From Mangrovimicrobium sp033283385 (GTDB lineage Bacteria > Pseudomonadota > Gammaproteobacteria > Pseudomonadales > Halieaceae): 64,000 nt of DNA. Location of the stretch: assembly GCA_033283385.1 (NCBI GenBank), contig JAWMQQ010000001.1, positions 1,116,001 through 1,180,000 of the forward strand, in the 5' to 3' direction. How positions within the stretch are numbered: position 1 is the first letter of the stretch; the number at the start of each line of letters is the position of its first letter. Below are positions 34,892-42,196 of this stretch, in pieces. The notes under the pieces are model-generated. The model was not told where the DNA came from. It saw nothing but the letters and a program-made list of their open reading frames with translations, and did not search any database. A program made the translations under genes and the position numbers.

Positions 34892-35324
34892 GGTCCGGAT
34901 ACCTACCCGGGTTCCCCGGCCATTACCCGGGCGATGATGTCCTGGGTGGCGCCGATGACTATCAGTGACAATGCCTATCTCCTGTTTCTACCCGGTTCGC
35001 GCCGGGACCTCGGATAATAGGGGGTTTGGCGGGTCAGGTGCGAGCGGCGGATCTCTTCGTTCCGGTGGGATCCTGATTCACATAAGTCTTTATATATGAC
35101 GATTAAGGCCATATAAATCCTTTTAAATCGTAATATATTACGAAATATGTAGCCATAATAAGGCATCTCCAGTTCTCGTCGAGTCGAGGGCTTTCACTGA
35201 GAAAGCCGGTGTGACGCCACCCTCATCAGCGTTGCAGCGGCCGGCCTCCCAGCCCGCAGGCTTTCCAGCCAGGCTCCACTGGCCTATAACTACTGCGTCT
35301 TGCACAACTTACGCGGGCCTTGCC
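34892..35324. other. Intergenic region with perfect 16-bp palindrome
   Basis: No gene is seen. The right half (35080-35160) is very AT-rich and includes TCGTAATATATTACGA at 35128-35143, a perfect 16-bp palindrome whose half-site TATTACGA recurs in the hipBA control region. Probably it contains the promoter of the HdeD-like gene at 35325. Confidence 0.5.
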
Positions 35325-35951
35325 ATGGATAAGGATAACGAGAACGCACGTCGTCAACTGGGCGCAGCCGCTGCGGGCCTCAAGGGTGGTCTCGCCGGCA
35401 AGCTCGGTGATTTCTGGTGGTTTCTCCTGCTGCGCGGCATCTTCGCGATCCTGCTGGGCGTTTTTGCGCTGTTCTGGCCGGACCAGAACTTGCGGGTACT
35501 GGTGCTGGCGGTGGGCATTTACTGCCTGGCGGACGGTGTTGTCGGGGTGGTGGGCGCGCTGCGCGACTCGCAGTTGCGCGAGTACCTGTTCCAGGCGGTG
35601 CTGGTGCTGGTGATTGGTGCCGTACTGGTGATGTGGCCGGGCGCCACCCTGCGCACGCTCCTGACCTTGCTCGGGGCGGCGGTTTTCGTGGCCGGGTGCG
35701 GGCAGTTCCTGACGGCGCGACGCATGGGCGCCGATGATCCCGAAAAAGGCAGTGCCAGCAGGGTCGGTCTGGTCGTGGCTGTTATCGGCCTGGTGCTGGC
35801 GTTCTGGCCGGGTAGCGGGATCGCCATCATCTCCTGGGTGATCGGTATTGCGGCGCTGTTGCTCGGCGCGCTCCTGGTCTTCCTCGCAACCCGTTTCAGG
35901 CGCCTGCGTGCTCGCGTGGAAGGCATGGGCGGCGTGGGCGGAAGCCACTAG
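35325..35951 (+). CDS. HdeD/DUF308-family membrane protein
   Basis: A 208-residue protein with a short polar N-terminus and six membrane helices: FWWFLLLRGIFAILLGVFAL, VLVLAVGIYCLADGVVGVV, YLFQAVLVLVIGAVLVM, LRTLLTLLGAAVFVAG, LVVAVIGLVLAFWPG and IISWVIGIAALLLGALLVF. The repeated FWP/MWPG turns are typical for HdeD, an acid-stress membrane protein of unclear mechanism. ATG at 35325 is chosen from the start of homology. Convergent with the ubiquitin-fusion gene. Confidence 0.85.
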   Translation: MDKDNENARRQLGAAAAGLKGGLAGKLGDFWWFLLLRGIFAILLGVFALFWPDQNLRVLVLAVGIYCLADGVVGVVGALRDSQLREYLFQAVLVLVIGAVLVMWPGATLRTLLTLLGAAVFVAGCGQFLTARRMGADDPEKGSASRVGLVVAVIGLVLAFWPGSGIAIISWVIGIAALLLGALLVFLATRFRRLRARVEGMGGVGGSH

Positions 35952-36056
35952 CCAGCCGGGTTATCCGGGTTCAATCTCTCCGGGCGACGATCAGCCGGGA
36001 CCCGAGGTCAAGTCCACCACACTTCCCACCGGGCCGCCCGTTAGTAGCGACGACCG

Positions 36057-36848
36057 CTAACGGCGCGCGCGGGTGGCGCCGTAGATCGCCGAGATCGCGA
36101 CCAGCCAGCCCAGCGCCCAGAGGGGCGTGGCGGGTACCGGCGCAGCCTGCGCCGCACTGCCTCCCGTGGGAACTGCGGCCCCCACCGGGTCGACGATGGT
36201 GCCGTTGACCACGCCGTCCGCGTCATTGGGGCCGCCGTCCGTCACGCTGTAGGTGATGGTGCTGCCGGAGACGCTCGCACCATCAATCCTGCGCCAGGGG
36301 TCTGACTTCCAGGCTTCGCCAGAGGCCGGTAGCGCGACCCCGTAGTCCAGGGTGACCTGTATTTGCGCGCCGTCGGCACAGCCGCTTACCGCAAAACTGG
36401 CTACGCCGTGGGGAAACGAGTAGCCCGCCGGGACCGGGTCCGGCACCAGGAAGACGGGGGGAGTGGACAGGCTGCAACCGGGGTCTTCGCTGTCGAAACT
36501 GATCGTTCCCGTCCCGCCGCCCGGCAGGGCGGCGTCCAGTGACCTGCCAAGGCTCAGCACCAGGTGCAGGGTGGACTCCTTCTGGACATTGTAGTCCTGC
36601 AGGGTTCGTCCTTCTTCGAGTTGCTTGCCCGCGAAGATCAGGCGTTGCTGATCCGGGGGGATGCCCTCCTTGTCCTGGATTTTCTGCTTTACGTTGTCGA
36701 TGGTGTCGTTCGGCTCCACCTCCAGCGTGATGGTCTTGCCTGTCAGTGTCCTGACGAAGATCTGCATGGCGGCTGCCTGGCTGGAAAAAATCGCCAGCAG
36801 GATGCACAAAAAAAGCCGGCAAAATACGGCCGAATTCGCTTTTTGCAT
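36057..36848 (-). CDS. Secreted ubiquitin-domain protein with anchor domain and sorting tail
   Basis: A 263-residue protein. Residues 1-27 are a signal peptide ending SSQAAA. From residue 28 the sequence is ubiquitin starting at its own Met1: MQIFVRTLTGKTITLEVE..., identical to human ubiquitin in 64 of positions 1-71 (changes K6R, S20N, E24D, A28Q, D52E, S57Q, I61V). Lys11, 27, 29, 33, 48 and 63 and the Leu8/Ile44/His68/Val70 patch are kept. Position 72 onward reads SLGRS, so the RLRGG tail for conjugation is lost. A Gly-rich linker and a domain like the choice-of-anchor U type (GYSFPHGVASFAVSGC ... VTDGGPNDADGVVNGTIVDP) follow, then a membrane tail TPLWALGWLVAISA...RARR like IPTL-CTERM. Start at 36848: GGGGAA precedes it; TATGAT at 36935-36940 could be its -10. 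No E1/E2/E3 or deubiquitinase gene is nearby. A eukaryotic origin of the domain is inference. Confidence 0.93.
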   Translation of the reverse strand: MQKANSAVFCRLFLCILLAIFSSQAAAMQIFVRTLTGKTITLEVEPNDTIDNVKQKIQDKEGIPPDQQRLIFAGKQLEEGRTLQDYNVQKESTLHLVLSLGRSLDAALPGGGTGTISFDSEDPGCSLSTPPVFLVPDPVPAGYSFPHGVASFAVSGCADGAQIQVTLDYGVALPASGEAWKSDPWRRIDGASVSGSTITYSVTDGGPNDADGVVNGTIVDPVGAAVPTGGSAAQAAPVPATPLWALGWLVAISAIYGATRARR

Positions 36849-37039
36849 TGAGTGTTCCCCTACGTCCCGGAAAGTCCCTGCGCGCTCGGTTAGCGGCTGG
36901 TTGATCCCGGCTCTGGTACGGCCGGTGCAGGACAATCATACTGGAATTGTTGCGCCAGACACGGAAAATCTGGCACTGGAGCCCGTTCCCCCTGAACAGT
37001 GTCTATACTGGGGCTCGATAAATAGCCAGGGAGGGTACG
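36849..37039. promoter_or_regulatory. Divergent promoter region, ubiquitin gene and lipoprotein gene
   Basis: The 191 bp separate the two divergent secreted-protein genes. A TATGAT (minus strand, 36935-36940) would give an 80-nt leader for the ubiquitin gene; TATACT at 37004-37009 suits the lipoprotein gene. -35 boxes are weak. No riboswitch seen. Confidence 0.45.
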
Positions 37040-37978
37040 ATGTTATCCCGAATATTTCTCGCCGCTGCTGTCCTCGCGGTGTCCGCCTGCAAGCTGACTA
37101 TGGTTGTGGACGAGGGCGGAGAAGTGCAGTCGCAGGCGTCCGGCACCTGTGCAGTTACCACGCCGGGTGAGCCGGCCGAATGTTCCCACGACGTTCTCGA
37201 TACGGATTATTCCGAGACTTTCACCGCAGTTCCCGACCCCGGTTGGGTGTTTTCCAACTGGGATCGCGCAGGCGCAGCCCTGTGCCAGGACCCCAATGCA
37301 CCGTCCTGTAATGTAACCACCGCAGGTCTTGCGGGACACCCGATGCTTGAAAATTTCCTGACTGCGGACGTGGCGGTGTATGTGAAGGCCGTCTTCAAAC
37401 CGCAGTCCGAGGTCACGGACACTGTACTGGTCGACGGCGTGGAATGGGCGCAACCGGCGCTGTTTACGCACCTGGACCGCAGCCAGATCGTGGCCAACTG
37501 TCCCGACGGGGTGTGTGGGCCCGGCGCGGTGCTCAATGGCTATGACATGGAGGGGTGGACTTGGGCCAGCGCCGCGCAGATGCAGGGGCTTTTCAATCAA
37601 TACATCGGCACTGCGCAACTGAGTGGCCCCGCTCCATACAGGTACTACGAGACATTCAGCGAGTGGGCTCCGGCGTTTCTGGAAGATTTCCGGCCCACTG
37701 AAGCCAGCGATAAACTGCGCAGCCTGGTCGCTCGTGTCAGTGACGCCGAACTGTTTTTGCCGCAGCCGCCAGCGGATCCCGTATCGCAGCTGCCGGATTC
37801 TGGTACGGCGGACCTCGAGCCGGCGCCCGTGGGATTTGCGAATTGCGTCGGTCTGACTGATTGGGGAGATCCTCCGGAGGGAGTTATCGGCCCCTATGGG
37901 GAGGATGTCGTCGAGACGACGCTCTGCGACACCAATGCCAACGACAATGTCGGCAGCTGGTTCTTCCGCCAGCGCTAG
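37040..37978 (+). CDS. Lipoprotein with InlB-like repeat and secreted-protein domain
   Basis: A 312-residue lipoprotein: lipobox LAVSAC gives Cys17 as the lipid site. Residues about 20-120 resemble a divergent InlB B-repeat (VVDEGGEVQSQASGTC ... DPGWVFSNWDRAGAALC), with several Cys that may pair. Residues 130-190 (VDGVEWAQPALFTHLD, CPDGVCGPGAVLNGYDMEG, WTWASAAQMQGLFN) match a domain I have seen in other exported gammaproteobacterial proteins, function unknown. No C-terminal sorting tail. It diverges from the ubiquitin-fusion gene; a role with it is possible but unproven. Confidence 0.78.
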   Translation: MLSRIFLAAAVLAVSACKLTMVVDEGGEVQSQASGTCAVTTPGEPAECSHDVLDTDYSETFTAVPDPGWVFSNWDRAGAALCQDPNAPSCNVTTAGLAGHPMLENFLTADVAVYVKAVFKPQSEVTDTVLVDGVEWAQPALFTHLDRSQIVANCPDGVCGPGAVLNGYDMEGWTWASAAQMQGLFNQYIGTAQLSGPAPYRYYETFSEWAPAFLEDFRPTEASDKLRSLVARVSDAELFLPQPPADPVSQLPDSGTADLEPAPVGFANCVGLTDWGDPPEGVIGPYGEDVVETTLCDTNANDNVGSWFFRQR

Positions 37979-37985
37979 GCGGGTG

Positions 37986-38013
37986 GTGATCGCGCGCGTA
38001 GCGCGCTCCTACA
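37986..38013 (+). repeat. REP-like element, single partial copy
   Basis: GATCGCGCGCGTAGCGCGCTCCTACA belongs to the same family as the 13.3 and 42.0 kb copies, in a variant with GCGCG arms. It sits between the lipoprotein stop and the terminator. Confidence 0.65.
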
Positions 38014-38016
38014 AAG

Positions 38017-38044
38017 AAAAAACCCCGCAAAGCGGGGTTTTTTT
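38017..38044. terminator. Bidirectional intrinsic terminator
   Basis: Stem AACCCCGC / GCGGGGTT with an AAA loop, flanked by A-run and T-run, ends both the plus-strand lipoprotein gene and the minus-strand acnB. Confidence 0.92.
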
Positions 38045-38068
38045 GTGTCAGAGCGAAGCTGATGCCGA

Positions 38069-40684
38069 TCAGGCGCTCAACTCCGTGATCTCCACCGCGG
38101 CAATCCGCTTGCCCTCGTCGGCGCTCTTCTGGAACTCCACGATCTGGTCGAAGTTCATGTAGCGGTAGATCTCGCTGCTCATGGCGTCGAGGTTCTTCGC
38201 GTATTCCATGTACTCCGCCGGGGTCGGGAGCTTGCCGAGGATGGCGCCCACCGCGGCCAGCTCGGCGGACGTCAGGTAGACGTTGGCGCCGTCGCCGAGG
38301 CGGTTGGGGAAGTTGCGGGTGGAGGTGGACAGCACGGTGCTGTTCGCAGCCACGCGTGCCTGGTTACCCATGCACAGGGAGCAGCCGGGCATCTCGGTGC
38401 GCGCGCCGGCGCGGCCGAAGATGTTGAAGTAGCCTTCCTCCATCAGCAGGTGCTCGTCCATGCGGGTCGGCGGGGAGATCCACATGCGGGTGGAGATGCT
38501 GCCCTTGTGCTGGTCCAGCAGCTTGCCCGCGGCGCGGAAGTGGCCGATGTTGGTCATGCAGGAGCCGATGAACACCTCGTCCACCTTGTCGCCGGCCACG
38601 TCGGACAGCAGTTTGGCGTCGTCCGGGTCGTTGGGGCAGCAGACGATGGGCTCGTTCACCTCGGCCAGGTCGATCTCGATCACTGCCGCGTATTCCGCGT
38701 CGGCGTCGGCTTCCATCAGCTCCGGGTTGGCCAGCCACTCTTCCATCTTGCGCGCGCGGCGCTCGAGGGTGCGCGGGTCGCCGTAGCCCTCGGCGATCAT
38801 GCTGCGCAGCAGCACGATGTTGGAGCGCAGGTACTCGGCGATGGCGTCTTCCGGCAGCTTGATGGTACAGCCGGCGGCGGAGCGCTCGGCGGAGGCGTCG
38901 GACAGCTCGAAAGCCTGCTCGACGGTCAGCTTGTCCAGGCCTTCGATCTCGAGGATACGGCCGGAGAAGATGTTCTTCTTGCCCTTCTTCTCGACGGTCA
39001 GCAGGCCTTCCTGGATCGCGTAGTAGGGGATGGCGTGTACCAGGTCGCGCAGGGTGATGCCGGGCTGCATCTCGCCCTTGAAGCGCACCAGCACGGATTC
39101 CGGCATGTCCAGCGGCATCACGCCGGTGGCGGCGGCGAAGGCCACCAGGCCGGAGCCTGCGGGGAAGGAGATGCCCATCGGGAAGCGGGTGTGGGAGTCG
39201 CCGCCGGTGCCCACGGTGTCGGGCAGCAGCATGCGGTTCAGCCAGCTGTGGATGATGCCGTCGCCCGGGCGCAGGGAGACGCCGCCGCGGGTCATAATGA
39301 AGTCCGGCAGGGTGTGCTGGGTGTCGATGTCCACGGGCTTGGGGTAGGCCGCGGTGTGGCAGAAGGACTGCATGGTCAGGTCGGCGGAGAAGCCGAGGCA
39401 GGCCAGGTCTTTCAGCTCGTCGCGGGTCATCGGGCCGGTGGTGTCCTGGGAGCCGACAGTAGTCATGTGCGGCTCGCAGTAGGTGCCGGGGCGCACGCCC
39501 TCCATGCCGCAGGCCTTGCCGACCATCTTCTGCGCCAGGGTGTAACCCTTGCCGGTATCGGCGGGCTGTTCGGGTTTGCGGAACAGGTCGGAGGCGGGCA
39601 GGCCGAGCGCATCGCGGGCGCGAGTGGTCAGGCCGCGGCCGATGATCAGGTTGATACGGCCGCCGGCGCGCACCTCGTCCAGCAGTACGTCGGACTTCAG
39701 TTCGAACTCGGAGAGGGTCTCGCCGGCCTCGTTGAGGATCTTGCCGTCATAGGGACGGATTTCGATCACGTCGCCCATGTTGATGTCGTCAACCGGGGCC
39801 TCGAAGACCAGCGCGCCGGCGTCCTCCATGGTGTTGTAGAAAATCGGCGCGACCTTGCCGCCGATGCAGATGCCGCCGGCCTTCTTGTTGGGTACGCCGG
39901 GCATGTCGTCGCCGAAGAACCACAGCACCGAGTTGGTGGCGGACTTGCGCGAGGAGCCGGTGCCGACCACGTCGCCGACGAAGGCCACGGGCAGGCCCTT
40001 GGCCTTGATCTCCTCGATCTGCTTCATAGGGCCGGTGACGCCGTGCTCTTCCGGGGTCAGGCCGTCGCGGGTCATCTTGTACATGGCCAGGGCGTGCAGC
40101 GGGATGTCCGGGCGGCTCCAGGCGTCGGGGGCGGGGGAGAGGTCGTCGGTGTTGGTCTCGCCGGTCACCTTGAACACGGCGACCTTGATGGATTCGGGCA
40201 CGTCGCTGCGGCTGGTGAACCACTCGCCCTCGGCCCAGGAGTGCATGACGGCCTTGGCGTTCAGGTTGCCGCCCTTGGCCAGCTCGTCCACGTCGTGGAA
40301 GGCGTCGAACATCAGCAGGGTGTGCTTGAGTTCTTCCGCGGCCAGCGCGCCCAGCTCGCCGTCGGTGAGCAGGCCCACCAGGGTCTCGATGTTGTAGCCG
40401 CCGTGCATGTTGCCCAGCAGTTTCACCGCCGCGGCCTTGTCGATCAGCGGGCACTCGGCCTCGCCCTTGGCGATGGCGGAGAGGAAGCCGGCCTTGACGT
40501 AGGCGGCCTCGTCCACGCCCGGGGGCACGCGGTTGCTGATCAGGTCCAGCAGCGCTTCCTCTTCACCGGCGGGGGGAGCCTTCAGCAGCTCGATCAGCCC
40601 GGCGACCTGTTCGGCGGTCAGCGGCTTGGGCGGAATGTTCTGGGCGGCCCTTTCGGCCACGTGTTGACGATATGCTTCTAGCAC
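38069..40684 (-). CDS. acnB: Aconitate hydratase B / 2-methylisocitrate dehydratase
   Basis: An 871-residue AcnB, interconverting citrate and isocitrate in the TCA cycle and 2-methyl-cis-aconitate in propionate metabolism. The N-terminal HEAT-like region starts LEAYRQHVAERAAQNIPPKP as in E. coli AcnB; TNTDDLSPAPDAWSRPD, GSCMTNIGH and GCSLCMGNQARV supply the 4Fe-4S Cys ligands. The GTG at 40684 has AAAGGAGCTC upstream; a longer frame exists but is not homologous. The length fits the family (865). Monocistronic, ended by the bidirectional terminator. Confidence 0.97.
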   Translation of the reverse strand: MLEAYRQHVAERAAQNIPPKPLTAEQVAGLIELLKAPPAGEEEALLDLISNRVPPGVDEAAYVKAGFLSAIAKGEAECPLIDKAAAVKLLGNMHGGYNIETLVGLLTDGELGALAAEELKHTLLMFDAFHDVDELAKGGNLNAKAVMHSWAEGEWFTSRSDVPESIKVAVFKVTGETNTDDLSPAPDAWSRPDIPLHALAMYKMTRDGLTPEEHGVTGPMKQIEEIKAKGLPVAFVGDVVGTGSSRKSATNSVLWFFGDDMPGVPNKKAGGICIGGKVAPIFYNTMEDAGALVFEAPVDDINMGDVIEIRPYDGKILNEAGETLSEFELKSDVLLDEVRAGGRINLIIGRGLTTRARDALGLPASDLFRKPEQPADTGKGYTLAQKMVGKACGMEGVRPGTYCEPHMTTVGSQDTTGPMTRDELKDLACLGFSADLTMQSFCHTAAYPKPVDIDTQHTLPDFIMTRGGVSLRPGDGIIHSWLNRMLLPDTVGTGGDSHTRFPMGISFPAGSGLVAFAAATGVMPLDMPESVLVRFKGEMQPGITLRDLVHAIPYYAIQEGLLTVEKKGKKNIFSGRILEIEGLDKLTVEQAFELSDASAERSAAGCTIKLPEDAIAEYLRSNIVLLRSMIAEGYGDPRTLERRARKMEEWLANPELMEADADAEYAAVIEIDLAEVNEPIVCCPNDPDDAKLLSDVAGDKVDEVFIGSCMTNIGHFRAAGKLLDQHKGSISTRMWISPPTRMDEHLLMEEGYFNIFGRAGARTEMPGCSLCMGNQARVAANSTVLSTSTRNFPNRLGDGANVYLTSAELAAVGAILGKLPTPAEYMEYAKNLDAMSSEIYRYMNFDQIVEFQKSADEGKRIAAVEITELSA

Positions 40685-40900
40685 AGCGGAGCTCCTTTGC
40701 TTGACTCTTGATTCGAGACTCTGACTCTTGGGCGAATTCCGGATACCCCGGCGAACGCCGTGGCGGGAAACCTGTGGAGGTGAAATCGGGTTGCGATTAT
40801 AGCCCAGCGCGGGTTGCAATTGAATCCGGAGAGGGCGATACCGTGCATTCAGGGAACTGATACCTTACACTGCCGCACTCGAGGTCCGCCCCATTTCCCC

Positions 40901-41371
40901 ATGCCCGACAATTCCGTCAAAACCCCCTGTATCGGCGTGTGCTCCACCGGCATCGGCGACAGCGTGTGCCGCGGCTGCAAGCGGTTTCACCACGAGGTGG
41001 TGCACTGGAACGGCTATACGGAGGAGCAGAAGCGCATCGTCGACGCGCGCCTGGCGGGGTTCCTGTCCCAGTGCGTCAGCAACAAGCTGCGGGTGCTGGA
41101 CCCGGCCCTGCTCAAGTGGCAGCTGCAGGTGCAGAACGTGCGGCATGTGGCCCACCACGACGAGTACTGCTGGCTGTTCAGCCTGCTGCGCGCCGGCGCG
41201 GGGCAGATCGACAATCCGCGGGATTTCGGCTTCGAGGTGGATATCGACTTCCGCGACGTCCCGCTGACGGTCCTGCGCGAGCGCATCGACGCCGAATTCT
41301 ACCTGCTCTCCGAGGCCCACTATGACCGCTATATCGCCACGCCGGACCTGTTCGCCGGCACCGGTGAGTGA
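40901..41371 (+). CDS. DUF1289-domain protein
   Basis: A 156-residue protein whose N-terminus TPCIGVCSTGIGDSVCRGC is the four-Cys DUF1289 signature, perhaps binding a metal or Fe-S cluster; the C-terminal 90 residues (WQLQVQNVRHVAHHDEY, FEVDIDFRDVPLTVLRER) are helical and unassigned. ATG at 40901 is supported by homology; the ribosome site is poor. It ends 6 bp before miaE and is likely co-transcribed, so a role linked to tRNA modification is possible. Confidence 0.82.
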   Translation: MPDNSVKTPCIGVCSTGIGDSVCRGCKRFHHEVVHWNGYTEEQKRIVDARLAGFLSQCVSNKLRVLDPALLKWQLQVQNVRHVAHHDEYCWLFSLLRAGAGQIDNPRDFGFEVDIDFRDVPLTVLRERIDAEFYLLSEAHYDRYIATPDLFAGTGE

Positions 41372-41377
41372 CACGCC

Positions 41378-42001
41378 GTGAGCAAGACCAAGGCCGTCGA
41401 CCTCGCGCCGATCCGCGAATTCCTGCCCTGCGCCACGCCCCGGGCCTGGGTGGACTGGGCGCTGGAGAACCCCGAACTGCTGCTCATCGACCACGCCAAC
41501 TGCGAGAAAAAGGCGGCGTCCACGGCGCTCAACCTGATGTACCGCTACGTCGAGCACCACGCGCTGCTGCACAAGCTGTCGCGGCTGGCGCGGGAGGAGC
41601 TGCGCCACTTCGAGCAGGTCATCGCCATCATGAAAAAGCGCGGCATCGACTACCCGCAGATCGCCGCGGCGCGCTACGCGGCGGGCTTGCGCAAGCGGGC
41701 GCGGGACGGCGAGCCTGGGCGGCTGGTAGACACGCTGATCGTCGGCGCGATCATCGAGGCGCGCTCCTGCGAGCGCTTTGCGGCACTGGCGCCGGAGCTG
41801 GATGACGAATTGCGGGAGTTCTACGAATCCCTGCTGAAATCCGAATCCCGGCACTTCCTCGACTACCTGAAGCTCGCCGAGTCGTTGAGTTCGCCGGAGG
41901 AGGTGGCGGCGCGCCTGCCGGTTTTCCTTGAGGCCGAGCGCGAGCTGATCGAATCCCCCGACACCGGGTTCCGCTTCCACTCCGGCGTCCCCGCCCTGTA
42001 G
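41378..42001 (+). CDS. miaE: tRNA-(ms2io6A) hydroxylase MiaE
   Basis: A 207-residue non-heme diiron monooxygenase that hydroxylates the isopentenyl group of 2-methylthio-N6-isopentenyladenosine in tRNA. The iron ligands are visible in DHANCEKKAA, REELRHFEQV, IEARSCERF and SESRHFLDY. Start is a GTG at 41378. The stop TAG is contributed by the REP-like repeat TGTAGGAGC. Typical length is about 200-250. Confidence 0.93.
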   Translation: MSKTKAVDLAPIREFLPCATPRAWVDWALENPELLLIDHANCEKKAASTALNLMYRYVEHHALLHKLSRLAREELRHFEQVIAIMKKRGIDYPQIAAARYAAGLRKRARDGEPGRLVDTLIVGAIIEARSCERFAALAPELDDELREFYESLLKSESRHFLDYLKLAESLSSPEEVAARLPVFLEAERELIESPDTGFRFHSGVPAL

Positions 42002-42196
42002 GAGCCTGCTACGCAGGCGATTGCGATCCTTGTAGGAGCCCGCTGAGCCCGCTCTGAGGGCAATCGCCTGCGTAGCAGGCTCCTACAACGGCGATTGGAC
42101 GCATAGCGCGCTCCTGCAGGGATCGGTGCGGCGGACGATCGCCTGTGTAGCAGGCTCCAACAACGGCGATCGCCTGTGTAACAGGCTCCTACAATA
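41998..42196 (+). repeat. REP-like repeat cluster
   Basis: Five to six copies of the GTAGGAGC...GCGAT element in both orientations, some degenerate, fill the 190 bp between the convergent miaE and regulator genes. The two outermost copies supply both TAG stop codons. Confidence 0.85.

Noticed and set aside
36057..36935. Ubiquitin as eukaryotic contamination
   Set aside because: The domain is in frame with a bacterial signal peptide, an anchor-like domain and a sorting tail, uses no introns and is flanked by ordinary bacterial genes.
36057..37978. Complete bacterial ubiquitin-conjugation operon
   Set aside because: No E1-, E2-, E3- or deubiquitinase-like gene is seen in the window, and the diglycine tail is missing.
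38450..40681. 743-codon open frame on the plus strand
   Set aside because: Antisense shadow of acnB with low-complexity translation.
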